Assembly: GCF_014946725.1 (NCBI RefSeq)
Contig: NZ_JACFXY010000004.1
Coordinates: 62,001 to 126,000, forward strand
Source: Mixta mediterraneensis
Lineage (GTDB): Bacteria > Pseudomonadota > Gammaproteobacteria > Enterobacterales > Enterobacteriaceae
DNA length: 64,000 nt
Direction of reading: 5' to 3'
A model generated the notes under the pieces. The model had not been told where the DNA came from. It ran no database searches and saw only the letters and a list, made by a program, of their open reading frames with translations. Shown piece by piece: positions 30,525-39,975 of this stretch. Within the stretch, counting starts at the first letter, position 1. Each line of letters begins with the position of its first letter. The position numbers and the translations under genes were made by a program.

Positions 30525-31124
30525 TTACAGCGGCGTATCCTGAGAAATTTCATCCAGTGACAGATTAAAGCTGGGAATAAACACCGTCACAAAATAATCC
30601 ATTTCCGGCGAGCGTCGCTGTGCCAGGGTTTTTTCCAGCCGTGCTTTTGCCAGCAAAAATTCATTATTCCCTGCGGATAACTCCTCAAGACATTTCACAT
30701 ATGCACAGAGCGCATCGGCTTGCTTCACGACCGATTGCTCTTCTTCGCTATGCAGATGCTCATCAATCAACGGGCGATAGACGTCCTGCAATTCGGCAGG
30801 CAACATTTCTATTAGCTTCTGCTGAGCGATTTTCTCAATTTTTTTATATTCATGCGCGATTTGCGCGTTGTAATACTTTACCGGTGTGGGTAAATCCCCG
30901 GTCAAGACTTCACTTGCATCATGATAAAGCGCCAGCATCGCGATGTGATCGGCGTTGAGATCGCCATCAAATTTTTTATTTTTGATGACGGCTAAAGCGT
31001 GTGCAACCATCGCCACTTGCAGGCTATGCTCGGAGACATTTTCAGTGCGCACGTTGCGCATCAGCGGCCAGCGGTTAATAAGTTTGAGCCGGGAAAGGTG
31101 GGCAAAAAAATGGCTTTGAGTCAT
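30525..31124 (-). CDS. yfbR: 5'-deoxynucleotidase YfbR (in frame with alaA upstream)
   Basis: An HD-domain phosphohydrolase that removes phosphate from deoxyribonucleoside 5'-monophosphates. From the ATG at 31124 it gives 199 residues, the E. coli length, starting [24 protein letters not shown]. The metal-binding HD residues are in [16 protein letters not shown] and [16 protein letters not shown]; the C-terminus is [12 protein letters not shown]. The upstream alaA frame has lost its stop through an apparent one-base deletion, so the open frame continues into yfbR as a 628-residue fusion. The native ATG is intact, so independent translation remains likely. Confidence 0.93.
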   Translation of the reverse strand: MTQSHFFAHLSRLKLINRWPLMRNVRTENVSEHSLQVAMVAHALAVIKNKKFDGDLNADHIAMLALYHDASEVLTGDLPTPVKYYNAQIAHEYKKIEKIAQQKLIEMLPAELQDVYRPLIDEHLHSEEEQSVVKQADALCAYVKCLEELSAGNNEFLLAKARLEKTLAQRRSPEMDYFVTVFIPSFNLSLDEISQDTPL

Positions 31125-31194
31125 AGTGGTCCCTGTTTGCAGGCAGGGGAGAGGCGAACCCTCCCCGAAATACCAACAGTATACGCGGGCGTGA

Positions 31195-32411
31195 TTACTG
31201 ACGGTAGCCTTGCAGGAAACGGCCAAATTTATTGATCGCATCTCCAGGTCATCAACGCGTGGCAGCGTGACAATGCGCAGATGATCCGGCCAGGGCCAGT
31301 TGAAAGCCGTGCCCTGTACCAGCAACACTTTTTCCTGCAGCAGGAAGTCCAGCACCATTTTCTGATCGTCGAAAATGTTAAATTTTTTGGCGTCTATACG
31401 TGGAAACATATAAAGCGCGCCTTGCGGCTTCACGCAGCTCACGCCGGGAATATCATTAATTAGTTCCCAGGCTCGCTGACGTTGCTCGTATAAGCGTCCA
31501 CCCGGAACAATAAATTCACTGATACTTTGATACCCACCCAGTGCGGTCTGAATGGCATGCTGTGCAGGAACATTGGCACACAAACGCATAGAGGCGAGCA
31601 TTCCCAGCCCTTCGATGTACCCTTTGGCGTGCTTCTCCGGCCCGTTTAACCCCATCCACCCCTGACGGAAACCCGCCACGCGATAGGTTTTAGACAAGCC
31701 GTTAAAGGTTACGGTAAGAAGATCGGACGCGAGCGCAGCGATGGAATGGTGTTGCGCTTCGTCGTAAAGGATTTTGTCGTAAATCTCATCGGCAAAAATA
31801 ATCAGATTATGCTGACGCGCGATCTCGACCACTTCCAGCAGTAATTCTTTACTATAAACCGCGCCGGTTGGGTTATTCGGGTTAATAATCACGATACCGC
31901 GCGTGCGCGGCGTGATTTTGCTGCGGATGTCATTCAGGTCGGGAAACCAGTCTGCCGATTCATCACACAGGTAATGCACCGCCTTGCCGCTTGATAGCGA
32001 AACGGCTGCCGTCCACAAAGGATAATCAGGCGCAGGAACCAGCATTTCATCACCGCTATTAAGCAATGCCTGCATCGCCTGAACAATCAGTTCAGAAACG
32101 CCGTTGCCGATATAGATATCTTCAACCGTTACGTCACGCATATCACGCGCCTGGTAATACTGCATGATTGCTTTACGCGCTGAATAGAGCCCCCTGGAAT
32201 CACAGTAGCCTTGTGCGCCAGGTAAGTTGCGAATGACATCGACAAGAATTTCATCGGGCGCCTCAAAGCCAAATGGCGCTGGATTGCCAATATTCAACTT
32301 AAGGACTTTATTGCCTTCTTCTTCGAGACGTTTAGCCTCTTTTAACACCGGACCGCGAATGTCATAGCAAACATTTTCCAGCTTTCCGGATTTATCAATT
32401 TGAAAAGTCAT
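31195..32411 (-). pseudogene. alaA: Alanine aminotransferase AlaA, 3' frameshift
   Basis: A PLP-dependent glutamate-pyruvate aminotransferase, with the PLP lysine in [16 protein letters not shown] (Lys241) and [10 protein letters not shown]. It starts at the ATG at 32411 ([20 protein letters not shown]) with AAAGG upstream. After residue 391 the frame changes: adding one base between 31238 and 31239 restores a tail [13 protein letters not shown] and stop, 405 residues in all, the E. coli length. As given, the frame reads through 38 unrelated residues into yfbR. The enzyme core is complete, so it may still work. Marked pseudogene because the reading frame is broken; a sequencing error is quite possible. 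Confidence 0.85.
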
Positions 32412-33375
32412 CGTTATCGCCTTTATGGGCAGAATCCTTTTACCTGCCACAGAAATCAAACCAGCACAATGTACTCTTCTGATGAACACAAAAGAAGGGC
32501 GCTTATTGGTTTTGGCGTGTTAAGCATTTTTTTAGACCCGGCATGGTGGAAAAAATATACATTTAGCTTTAAATCAGCTAAACAAACCGAATAAATAATA
32601 GTTTGTAATATTTTTGACTGGATCAGTAGGGAAAGGCTGGAAAGCCGACAATCCAGACAGTTAACTGCAAGGGCATTGCGCTGTTTTACACATTAGAGAG
32701 TGAGATAAAATAAGCGCCAGACGAAATAGTTAAACGATATTGCATTGATGGCCGATTTTTACACACAGGGGAGCTGCAATGCTTAAGTATTAATAAATAT
32801 ACCTGATGATCATTGTCGTTAGCGCAAAATCCAGCCGGATCACTCTACCCTTCTGAAAGCCCCGTAGAGCCTGCATGAAGTGCATTTCAGGCACATTTTA
32901 CCGCTTCGCTTATACATTTTATAAACCGGAGTGTTAAAAATGAGCCGGAGGTGTGGCAGGATGTGCTCAAAATGGCCTGTGGTCAAAATTTACAGTGCTT
33001 TTCACAAAATCATTTCCATTTTGAAGCTAAAAATGATTAAGTATAATTTATTATTTGACGCCTTTATTCACCAAGCGTCATGAGAATGCGAAGCCCTTTT
33101 TTGTCCCGCAGTGTGTGTTTTGGCGGGAGTTTAGACAACTACGCAGCTTACTGCATTTGCGCACCCAGCGCCTTCGACTCAGAAGTTGTATCTGTCTATA
33201 CGACGTCGTTTTACCCCATCAAGCGGGATAAATTTCGTCTGTATCCGTTCCAAAAAATTTTATGCCAGCCTTCACACAGGGCTGCATTAAGCACTATTAC
33301 CGCTTATCTCTTTGATAAGCCATGTAATAACACCAGGGAAGTAATTCGTAAAAATCTTATAAGTGAAGAAAAAAC
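32412..33375 (+). other. Long AT-rich leader upstream of lrhA
   Basis: 964 bases without a supported gene. E. coli lrhA also has a long untranslated leader and is autoregulated; the AT-rich composition suits promoter and silencing functions. Short open frames here (for example 33080-33379) have no recognisable protein. I could not assign a promoter or a structured RNA by eye. Confidence 0.45.
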
Positions 33376-34299
33376 ATGACTAATGCAAATCGTCCGATAC
33401 TTAATCTCGACCTCGATCTGCTGAGAACTTTCGTTGCCGTTGCAGATTTGAATACTTTTGCGGCCGCGGCTGCAGCAGTCTGCCGAACCCAGTCAGCAGT
33501 CAGTCAGCAAATGCAACGTCTGGAGCAATTGGTAGGTAAAGAGCTTTTTGCCAGACATGGACGTAATAAACTGCTAACCGAACACGGCATTCAGCTTCTG
33601 GGTTACGCCAGAAAAATCCTCCGCTTCAATGATGAAGCCTGTACTTCATTGATGTATAGCAATATTCAGGGCGTCCTGACGATTGGTGCATCTGATGATA
33701 CTTCAGACACCATTCTGCCGTTTTTACTAAACCGCGTGACATCGGTTTATCCAAAACTCGCGATTGATGTCCGCGTGAAGCGTAATCCATTCATGATGGA
33801 AATGCTGAACCAGGGCGAAGTGGATCTGGTCATCACGACTTCCAGCCCAGGGAATTTTACTTACCAGGTTCTGCGTACTTCGCCGACTTTATGGTATTGC
33901 GCCGCTGATTATATTTTCCAGCGTGGTGAAGCTATTCCACTGGTCCTGCTGGATGAGCCAAGCCCGTATCGTGATATGGCCATTGACCATCTCAACGAAG
34001 CGGGTATCCCATGGCGCATTTCTTACGTTGCTTCAACATTAGCCGCAGTACGTGCAGCGGTTAAAGCGGGACTGGGTGTAACGGCGCGTCCGGTTGAAAT
34101 GATGAGCCCGGAACTGCGTGTAATGGGCGCAGCTGAAGGCCTGCCTGTGCTACCAGATACGCAATATCTGCTGTGCCGTAACCCGGACAGCGATAATGAA
34201 TTGGCATTAGCCATTTTTAACGCGATGCAATCTACTAACGATCCTTACAATCTCAGCGCGAATCCAGACGGTACATTTCTGCTGGATGACGAAGAGTAA
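33376..34299 (+). CDS. lrhA: LysR-type regulator LrhA (HexA/PecT family)
   Basis: A 307-residue LysR-type regulator. The N-terminal winged helix is [44 protein letters not shown]; the substrate-binding domain begins [15 protein letters not shown]. In E. coli LrhA represses flhDC, motility and fimbriae; in Pantoea and Erwinia relatives (HexA, PecT) it controls motility, exopolysaccharide and virulence factors. Gene order between alaA and nuoA is the same as in E. coli. A strong terminator follows. Confidence 0.94.
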   Translation: MTNANRPILNLDLDLLRTFVAVADLNTFAAAAAAVCRTQSAVSQQMQRLEQLVGKELFARHGRNKLLTEHGIQLLGYARKILRFNDEACTSLMYSNIQGVLTIGASDDTSDTILPFLLNRVTSVYPKLAIDVRVKRNPFMMEMLNQGEVDLVITTSSPGNFTYQVLRTSPTLWYCAADYIFQRGEAIPLVLLDEPSPYRDMAIDHLNEAGIPWRISYVASTLAAVRAAVKAGLGVTARPVEMMSPELRVMGAAEGLPVLPDTQYLLCRNPDSDNELALAIFNAMQSTNDPYNLSANPDGTFLLDDEE

Positions 34300-34352
34300 C
34301 CCTGTAGGCCGTTAATACCTTCGCTGCTTTTTGCATCACCGTAAAAAAGCCC

Positions 34353-34396
34353 AAAATAAGCCTCTTGTTCTTCAGATGGAATAAGAGGCTTATTTT
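34353..34396 (+). terminator. Terminator after lrhA
   Basis: A 14-bp perfect stem, arms AAAATAAGCCTCTT (34353-34366) and AAGAGGCTTATTTT (34383-34396), with T residues within the distal arm. The AT-rich base of the stem would act in both directions. Confidence 0.8.
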
Positions 34397-34399
34397 ATG

Positions 34400-34957
34400 A
34401 GCTTTAACCTGCTTCATACGTACTGCCATCCCCCGTCAAAAAACTGCCAGTAATTTCAAAATGAAATTATTTTCGGTTTTATCATCGAATGAAATCCTTC
34501 AGCCGAAAAATTGAAAAACTTATTTCGAAAGTGTTTTTGGATTGGTGATTTTTAGCGCGAAAAGGACAGAACTGTGTTCTGGATCAAAAAAATACCCCTG
34601 TGAAGGGGAAGGAAAACCCTGTGAATCCTGTCAAAATATGTTTGTTAAATGCACGATTCATGCGTGTGGATACCGCTACACTAAAATTAACCTTACAGAC
34701 TGAAGCGATTTAGCTGACGTGAGAGGCATCATATGTTAATAATATGATGCAGGTGTAAAATAAAGTTTGGATACTTTTGTCAAAGTTGACAAAAGGTTAT
34801 AGAAAGGAGTAAAAAACCCCATAAAATTGCTGCTTATTTAAATAATAACAGCAAAGTTTATAAGGTTTTTTCATCCTTCCCTTGAATCTATGTGGTGAGT
34901 CTGCTGCCAGAACTCGTGCAGGATGCCAATGCCACTTTTGATGAGTAAGCAAAGAGT
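34400..34957 (+). promoter_or_regulatory. Upstream regulatory region of the nuo operon
   Basis: About 560 bases, very AT-rich, between the lrhA terminator and nuoA. It contains two strong dyads. One has 9-base arms GCATCATAT / ATATGATGC at 34726-34750 with a 7-base loop. The other has perfect 10-base arms CTTTTGTCAA / TTGACAAAAG at 34774-34795 with a 2-base centre. In E. coli the nuo promoter lies well upstream and responds to ArcA, NarL, FNR and IHF; I could not place those sites here with confidence. Confidence 0.55.
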
Positions 34958-35395
34958 ATGTCTACAACCACCGAAATCATCGCTCATCATTGGGCGTTTA
35001 TCGTATTTATTGTCATCGCATTCGGCCTTTGTGCCTTTATGTTGACCGGAGGATGGCTGTTAGGCGGCAGAGCACGCGCCCGCTATAAAGACACGCCGTT
35101 TGAGTCTGGTATTGAATCCGTTGGTGATACCCATCTCCGCCTTTCGGCAAAATTTTATCTGGTTGCGATGTTTTTCGTGATTTTCGACGTCGAAGCCCTC
35201 TTTTTATACGCATGGGCGACTTCAATCCGTGAAAGCGGTTGGGTTGGCTTTGTGGAAGCCGCAATTTTCATTTTGGTGCTCCTGGCGGGCTTGGTCTATC
35301 TGGTGCGCATTGGTGCGTTGGATTGGGCTCCTGCACGTCGCCGCATCGTGGTTAAGACCAACACGATCAGCCACACCAATCCTCACAAGCAGTAA
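34958..35395 (+). CDS. nuoA: NADH-quinone oxidoreductase subunit A
   Basis: A small membrane subunit of complex I, 145 residues with three membrane helices. It contains the conserved [15 protein letters not shown] loop (where the family usually has the quinone-site cysteine loop) and [14 protein letters not shown]. First gene of the 13-gene nuo operon, preceded by the long regulatory region. Confidence 0.96.
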   Translation: MSTTTEIIAHHWAFIVFIVIAFGLCAFMLTGGWLLGGRARARYKDTPFESGIESVGDTHLRLSAKFYLVAMFFVIFDVEALFLYAWATSIRESGWVGFVEAAIFILVLLAGLVYLVRIGALDWAPARRRIVVKTNTISHTNPHKQ

Positions 35396-35410
35396 AAGAG
35401 AGGCAATAAG

Positions 35411-36088
35411 ATGGACTATACGCTCACCCGCATAGACCCAAACGGCGGTGATAACGACCGTTATCCTCTGCAAAAGCAGGAAATCGTCAGCGATCCGCTG
35501 GAGCAGCACGTTCATCGCAGCGTTTATATGGGCAAGCTCGAAAATGCCCTGCACGATATGGTGAACTGGGGACGTAAAAATTCCCTTTGGCCGTACAACT
35601 TTGGGCTTTCCTGTTGTTACGTTGAGATGACCACGTCTTTTACTGCGGTGCATGACGTGGCGCGTTTTGGCGCAGAAGTTATGCGTGCCTCTCCACGTCA
35701 GGCCGATTTCATGGTGATCGCCGGTACGCCGTTTACCAAAATGGCCCCGGTTATTCAGCGTCTGTATGACCAAATGCTGGAACCGAAATGGGTGATTTCT
35801 ATGGGAGCCTGCGCGAACTCGGGCGGCATGTACGACATCTACTCCGTGGTTCAGGGCGTTGATAAATTCCTGCCGGTAGATGTGTACATTCCAGGTTGCC
35901 CGCCACGTCCAGAAGCTTATATGCAGGCGCTGTTGCTGCTGCAAGAATCGATCGGTAAAGAGCGCCGCCCACTTTCCTGGGTTGTTGGTGATCAGGGCGT
36001 GTATCGCGCCAATATGCAGTCTGAGCGCGAGAGAAAGCGCGGCGAGCGTATTGCGGTTACCAATCTGCGCACACCAGACGAAGTTTAA
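35411..36088 (+). CDS. nuoB: NADH-quinone oxidoreductase subunit B
   Basis: Carries iron-sulfur cluster N2, which hands electrons to quinone. The ligands lie in LSCCYVEM, the MGACANSGG region and PGCPPRPEA. The length is 225 residues, close to E. coli. A 117-base gap separates it from nuoC; I see no terminator there. Confidence 0.97.
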   Translation: MDYTLTRIDPNGGDNDRYPLQKQEIVSDPLEQHVHRSVYMGKLENALHDMVNWGRKNSLWPYNFGLSCCYVEMTTSFTAVHDVARFGAEVMRASPRQADFMVIAGTPFTKMAPVIQRLYDQMLEPKWVISMGACANSGGMYDIYSVVQGVDKFLPVDVYIPGCPPRPEAYMQALLLLQESIGKERRPLSWVVGDQGVYRANMQSERERKRGERIAVTNLRTPDEV

Positions 36089-36205
36089 GCTAACCGTATA
36101 TGGATGGATTTAGCGCCCGCAGCATAACATCAGAATTTAATGCACGGCCCCATCCTGACGCCTTCATTTGAGCGCCTGATTACAGGCCGGAATGGTGAGT
36201 AACGT

Positions 36206-38005
36206 ATGACAGATTTGACCACGCAAGATCTCGCTCAGCCAGCATGGCAAACCCGGGACCATCTGGATGATCCGGTGATCGGCGAGCTGCGTAATCGTTT
36301 TGGACCAGATGCTTTTACCGTTCAGGCTACCCGTACCGGCATTCCGGTTGTTTGGGTAAAGCGTGAACAGCTACTGGAAGTCACTGAATTCTTGCGTAAA
36401 TTAGCCAGGCCTTACGTCATGTTATATGACTTACATGGTATGGATGAGCGTTTACGTACCCACCGCGCAGGGTTACCTGCCGCGGATTTTTCCGTTTTTT
36501 ATCATCTGCTGTCGATTGAACGTAATCGCGACATCATGCTCAAGGTCGCTTTATCTGAAAACGACATGCACGTGCCGACCATCACAAAACTTTTCGCCAA
36601 TGCAAACTGGTATGAGCGCGAAACGTGGGAGATGTTTGGTATCACGTTTGATGGGCACCCACACCTGACGCGCATCATGATGCCGCCGACATGGGAAGGC
36701 CACCCGCTGCGTAAAGATTACCCTGCGCGTGCAACCGAATTTGATCCCTTCACGTTGACGAAACAGAAGGAAGATCTGGAGATGGAGGCGCTGACCTTCA
36801 AGCCAGAAGAGTGGGGCATGAAGCGCGGCACCGCCAGCGAAGACTTCATGTTCCTCAACCTTGGCCCTAACCACCCTTCAGCGCATGGTGCTTTCCGCAT
36901 CATTTTGCAGCTGGATGGTGAAGAGATCGTCGACTGCGTACCCGATGTGGGCTATCACCATCGCGGTGCAGAGAAGATGGGCGAGCGCCAGTCATGGCAC
37001 AGCTACATTCCCTATACCGATCGTATTGAATACCTCGGCGGCTGCGTTAATGAAATGCCTTACGTGCTGGCGGTTGAAAAGCTGGCTGGCATTGTGGTGC
37101 CGGATCGCGTCGACGTTATTCGCGTGATGCTGTCTGAACTGTTCCGCATTAGCAGTCACCTGCTGTATATCTCCACCTTTATTCAGGACGTTGGCGCCAT
37201 GACGCCAGTGTTCTTTGCCTTTACCGATCGGCAAAAAATTTATGATGTTGTGGAAGCGATCACCGGCTTCCGTATGCATCCGGCATGGTTCCGTATTGGC
37301 GGTGTCGCGCACGATCTGCCGAAAGGCTGGGAGCGTTTGCTGCGTGACTTCCTCGACTGGATGCCGAAGCGTCTGAAGGAATATGACAAAGCCGCGTTAC
37401 GTAACTCCGTGTTAATGGGCCGCTCGCAGGGCGTTGCTGCTTACAATATGGAAGAAGCGCTGGCGTGGGGAACGACTGGCGCGGGCCTGCGTGCCACCGG
37501 TCTCGATTTTGACGTGCGCAAATGGCGCCCCTATTCAGGCTACGAAAATTTCGACTTTGAAATCCCGGTAGGTGCAGGCATCAGCGATGCTTACACCCGG
37601 GTACAGCTAAAAATGGAAGAGATGTGGCAATCGCTGCGCATTCTGGAGCAATGTCTGAAAAACATGCCGGAAGGTCCGTTCAAAGCGGATCATCCGCTGA
37701 CCACGCCGCCACCGAAAGAGCGTACGCTGCAACACATTGAAACCTTGATCACGCACTTTCTGCAGGTTTCCTGGGGGCCGGTAATGCCAGCCAATGAATC
37801 CTTCCAGATGATCGAGGCGACCAAAGGAATCAACAGTTACTACCTGACCAGCGATGGCAGCACCATGAGCTACCGCACCCGTGTGCGTACGCCGAGCTTC
37901 CCGCATCTGCAGCAGATCCCATCGGTGATCCGCGGCAGCCTGGTATCCGATCTGATCGTATATCTCGGTAGTATCGATTTTGTTATGTCAGACGTGGACC
38001 GCTAA
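36206..38005 (+). CDS. nuoC: NADH-quinone oxidoreductase fused subunit C/D
   Basis: A fused NuoC (about residues 1-190) and NuoD (about 200-599) protein, as in other Enterobacterales. The NuoC signature is [27 protein letters not shown] with LRKDYP; NuoD has [35 protein letters not shown] and the C-terminal [13 protein letters not shown]. It helps form the quinone-binding chamber in the peripheral arm. The length is 599 residues. nuoE follows three bases later. Confidence 0.97.
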   Translation: MTDLTTQDLAQPAWQTRDHLDDPVIGELRNRFGPDAFTVQATRTGIPVVWVKREQLLEVTEFLRKLARPYVMLYDLHGMDERLRTHRAGLPAADFSVFYHLLSIERNRDIMLKVALSENDMHVPTITKLFANANWYERETWEMFGITFDGHPHLTRIMMPPTWEGHPLRKDYPARATEFDPFTLTKQKEDLEMEALTFKPEEWGMKRGTASEDFMFLNLGPNHPSAHGAFRIILQLDGEEIVDCVPDVGYHHRGAEKMGERQSWHSYIPYTDRIEYLGGCVNEMPYVLAVEKLAGIVVPDRVDVIRVMLSELFRISSHLLYISTFIQDVGAMTPVFFAFTDRQKIYDVVEAITGFRMHPAWFRIGGVAHDLPKGWERLLRDFLDWMPKRLKEYDKAALRNSVLMGRSQGVAAYNMEEALAWGTTGAGLRATGLDFDVRKWRPYSGYENFDFEIPVGAGISDAYTRVQLKMEEMWQSLRILEQCLKNMPEGPFKADHPLTTPPPKERTLQHIETLITHFLQVSWGPVMPANESFQMIEATKGINSYYLTSDGSTMSYRTRVRTPSFPHLQQIPSVIRGSLVSDLIVYLGSIDFVMSDVDR

Positions 38006-38007
38006 TT

Positions 38008-38523
38008 ATGCACGATCAATACATTGCAGTTAAAACGATCGACCCAAACGAGGTCTTCGTGCTAAGCGCGGAAGAGCATCACGCCATTGAGCACGAAAAA
38101 CATCATTACGAAGATGCGCGCGCAGCGTCTATTGAAGCGCTGAAGATCGTGCAGAAGCAGCGCGGATGGGTGCCGGACGGCGCTATTCACGCCATTGCAA
38201 AAGTTTTGGGTATTCCTGCCAGTGATGTAGAAGGCGTGGCGACATTTTATAGCCAGATTTTCCGCCAGCCGGTTGGTCGCCATGTGATTCGCTATTGCGA
38301 CAGCGTGGTATGCCACATTACCGGTTACCAGGGGATTCAGGCCGCGCTGGAGCAGAACCTGAATATCAAACCGGGACAAACTACCGCAGATGGTCGCTTC
38401 ACGCTGCTGCCAACCTGCTGTCTGGGCAATTGCGATAAAGGGCCGACCATGATGGTGGATGAAGATACCCACGTCCACCTGACGCCGGAATCTATCGCCT
38501 CGTTACTGGAGCAGTATCAATGA
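38008..38523 (+). CDS. nuoE: NADH-quinone oxidoreductase subunit E
   Basis: A thioredoxin-like [2Fe-2S] subunit (cluster N1a) of the NADH dehydrogenase module. The four cysteines are in [11 protein letters not shown] and [13 protein letters not shown]. The length is 171 residues. The last four bases overlap the nuoF start, so translation is coupled. Confidence 0.97.
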   Translation: MHDQYIAVKTIDPNEVFVLSAEEHHAIEHEKHHYEDARAASIEALKIVQKQRGWVPDGAIHAIAKVLGIPASDVEGVATFYSQIFRQPVGRHVIRYCDSVVCHITGYQGIQAALEQNLNIKPGQTTADGRFTLLPTCCLGNCDKGPTMMVDEDTHVHLTPESIASLLEQYQ

Positions 38524-39866
38524 CAATGAAACAGATCATTCGTACTGCTGAAACTCATCCCCTGACCTGGCGCATGCGCGACGATAAGCAGCCGGTGTGG
38601 TTTGATGAATATCGCAGCAAAAACGGTTACGCCGGTGCTGAAAAAGCGCTAAACGGTATGGCGCCTGATGAAATCGTGGCGCTGGTCAAAGATTCAGGGC
38701 TGAAAGGGCGTGGCGGCGCAGGCTTCTCCACGGGCCTGAAATGGAGCCTGATGCCAAAAGATGAATCCATGAACATCCGTTACCTGCTGTGTAACGCCGA
38801 TGAAATGGAGCCAGGCACCTACAAAGACCGCCTATTGATGGAGCAAATGCCACACCAGTTAGTGGAAGGGATGTTAATCAGTGCATTCGCGCTGAAAGCC
38901 TATCGCGGCTATATCTTTCTGCGTGGCGAATATATTGAAGCCGCAGTGCATCTACGCCGCGCGATTGCTGAAGCCACTGAAGCCGGTTTCCTGGGCAAAA
39001 ATATTCTCGGTACTGGCTTTGATTTTGAGCTGATTGTGCATACCGGTGCAGGGCGTTATATCTGCGGGGAAGAAACGGCACTGATTAACTCTCTGGAGGG
39101 ACGTCGGGCCAACCCACGTTCTAAGCCGCCTTTTCCGGCAAGCGCCGGTGCCTGGGGTAAACCTACCTGCGTCAACAACGTGGAAACGTTATCAAACGTG
39201 CCCGCTATCCTCGCTAACGGCGTGGAGTGGTATAAAGGTCTTTCAAAAAGCGATGATGCCGGCACCAAAATGATGGGCTTTTCGGGACGGGTCAAAAACC
39301 CTGGCGTCTGGGAGCTTCCTTTTGGCATTACTGCACGAGAAATTCTCGAAGATTATGCGGGGGGTATGCGGGATGGTCTGCGCTTCAAAGCCTGGCAGCC
39401 GGGCGGCGCGGGAACAGACTTCCTGACCGATGAGCACCTCGATCTGCCGATGGAATTTGCCAGTATTGGTAAAGCAGGCAGCCGTTTGGGTACCGCGCTG
39501 GCGATGGCGGTTGATCATGAGATCAATATGGTGTCGCTGGTACGCAACCTGGAAGAGTTCTTCGCACGCGAATCGTGCGGCTGGTGTACGCCGTGCCGCG
39601 ATGGTTTGCCGTGGAGCGTGAAGATTTTGCGTGCGCTGGAGCAAAAGCAGGGCCAGCCAGGGGATATTGAAACCTTGCAGCAGCTTTGCCGCCAGCTTGG
39701 CCCAGGTAAAACCTTTTGCGCACATGCGCCAGGTGCCGTCGAGCCGCTGCAAAGCGCGATCAAATATTTCCGTGAAGAGTTTGAAGCCGGCATAGCGCCG
39801 CAGGTATTTGGCAATGCCCGTTCGATAGGCGGTATTCAGCCAAACCTGCTGAAAGCGCGCTGGTAA
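38520..39866 (+). CDS. nuoF: NADH-quinone oxidoreductase subunit F
   Basis: The NADH- and FMN-binding subunit. Nucleotide and flavin motifs are [16 protein letters not shown] and the [11 protein letters not shown] region; the [4Fe-4S] ligands are in [12 protein letters not shown] with a later Cys in [13 protein letters not shown]. The length is 448 residues. A 109-base gap precedes nuoG. Confidence 0.97.
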   Translation: MTMKQIIRTAETHPLTWRMRDDKQPVWFDEYRSKNGYAGAEKALNGMAPDEIVALVKDSGLKGRGGAGFSTGLKWSLMPKDESMNIRYLLCNADEMEPGTYKDRLLMEQMPHQLVEGMLISAFALKAYRGYIFLRGEYIEAAVHLRRAIAEATEAGFLGKNILGTGFDFELIVHTGAGRYICGEETALINSLEGRRANPRSKPPFPASAGAWGKPTCVNNVETLSNVPAILANGVEWYKGLSKSDDAGTKMMGFSGRVKNPGVWELPFGITAREILEDYAGGMRDGLRFKAWQPGGAGTDFLTDEHLDLPMEFASIGKAGSRLGTALAMAVDHEINMVSLVRNLEEFFARESCGWCTPCRDGLPWSVKILRALEQKQGQPGDIETLQQLCRQLGPGKTFCAHAPGAVEPLQSAIKYFREEFEAGIAPQVFGNARSIGGIQPNLLKARW

Positions 39867-39975
39867 TTCACCGCAGCATACGGAAACGGGCCTTGCGCCG
39901 CTGTCCCTGACGTGGTCAGGGTCAGGAATATGATTAACGCTCGTGTCCAACGAGCCTTACGGAAGCATGTTCACT

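Noticed and set aside
33080-33379. A 99-codon open frame directly upstream of, and overlapping, lrhA
   Set aside because: No recognisable protein family, weak start context, composition like random AT-rich DNA, and it lies in the expected lrhA leader.
35222-35944. A 240-codon minus-strand frame opposite nuoA/nuoB
   Set aside because: It is antisense to strongly conserved complex I genes and shows no domain of its own.
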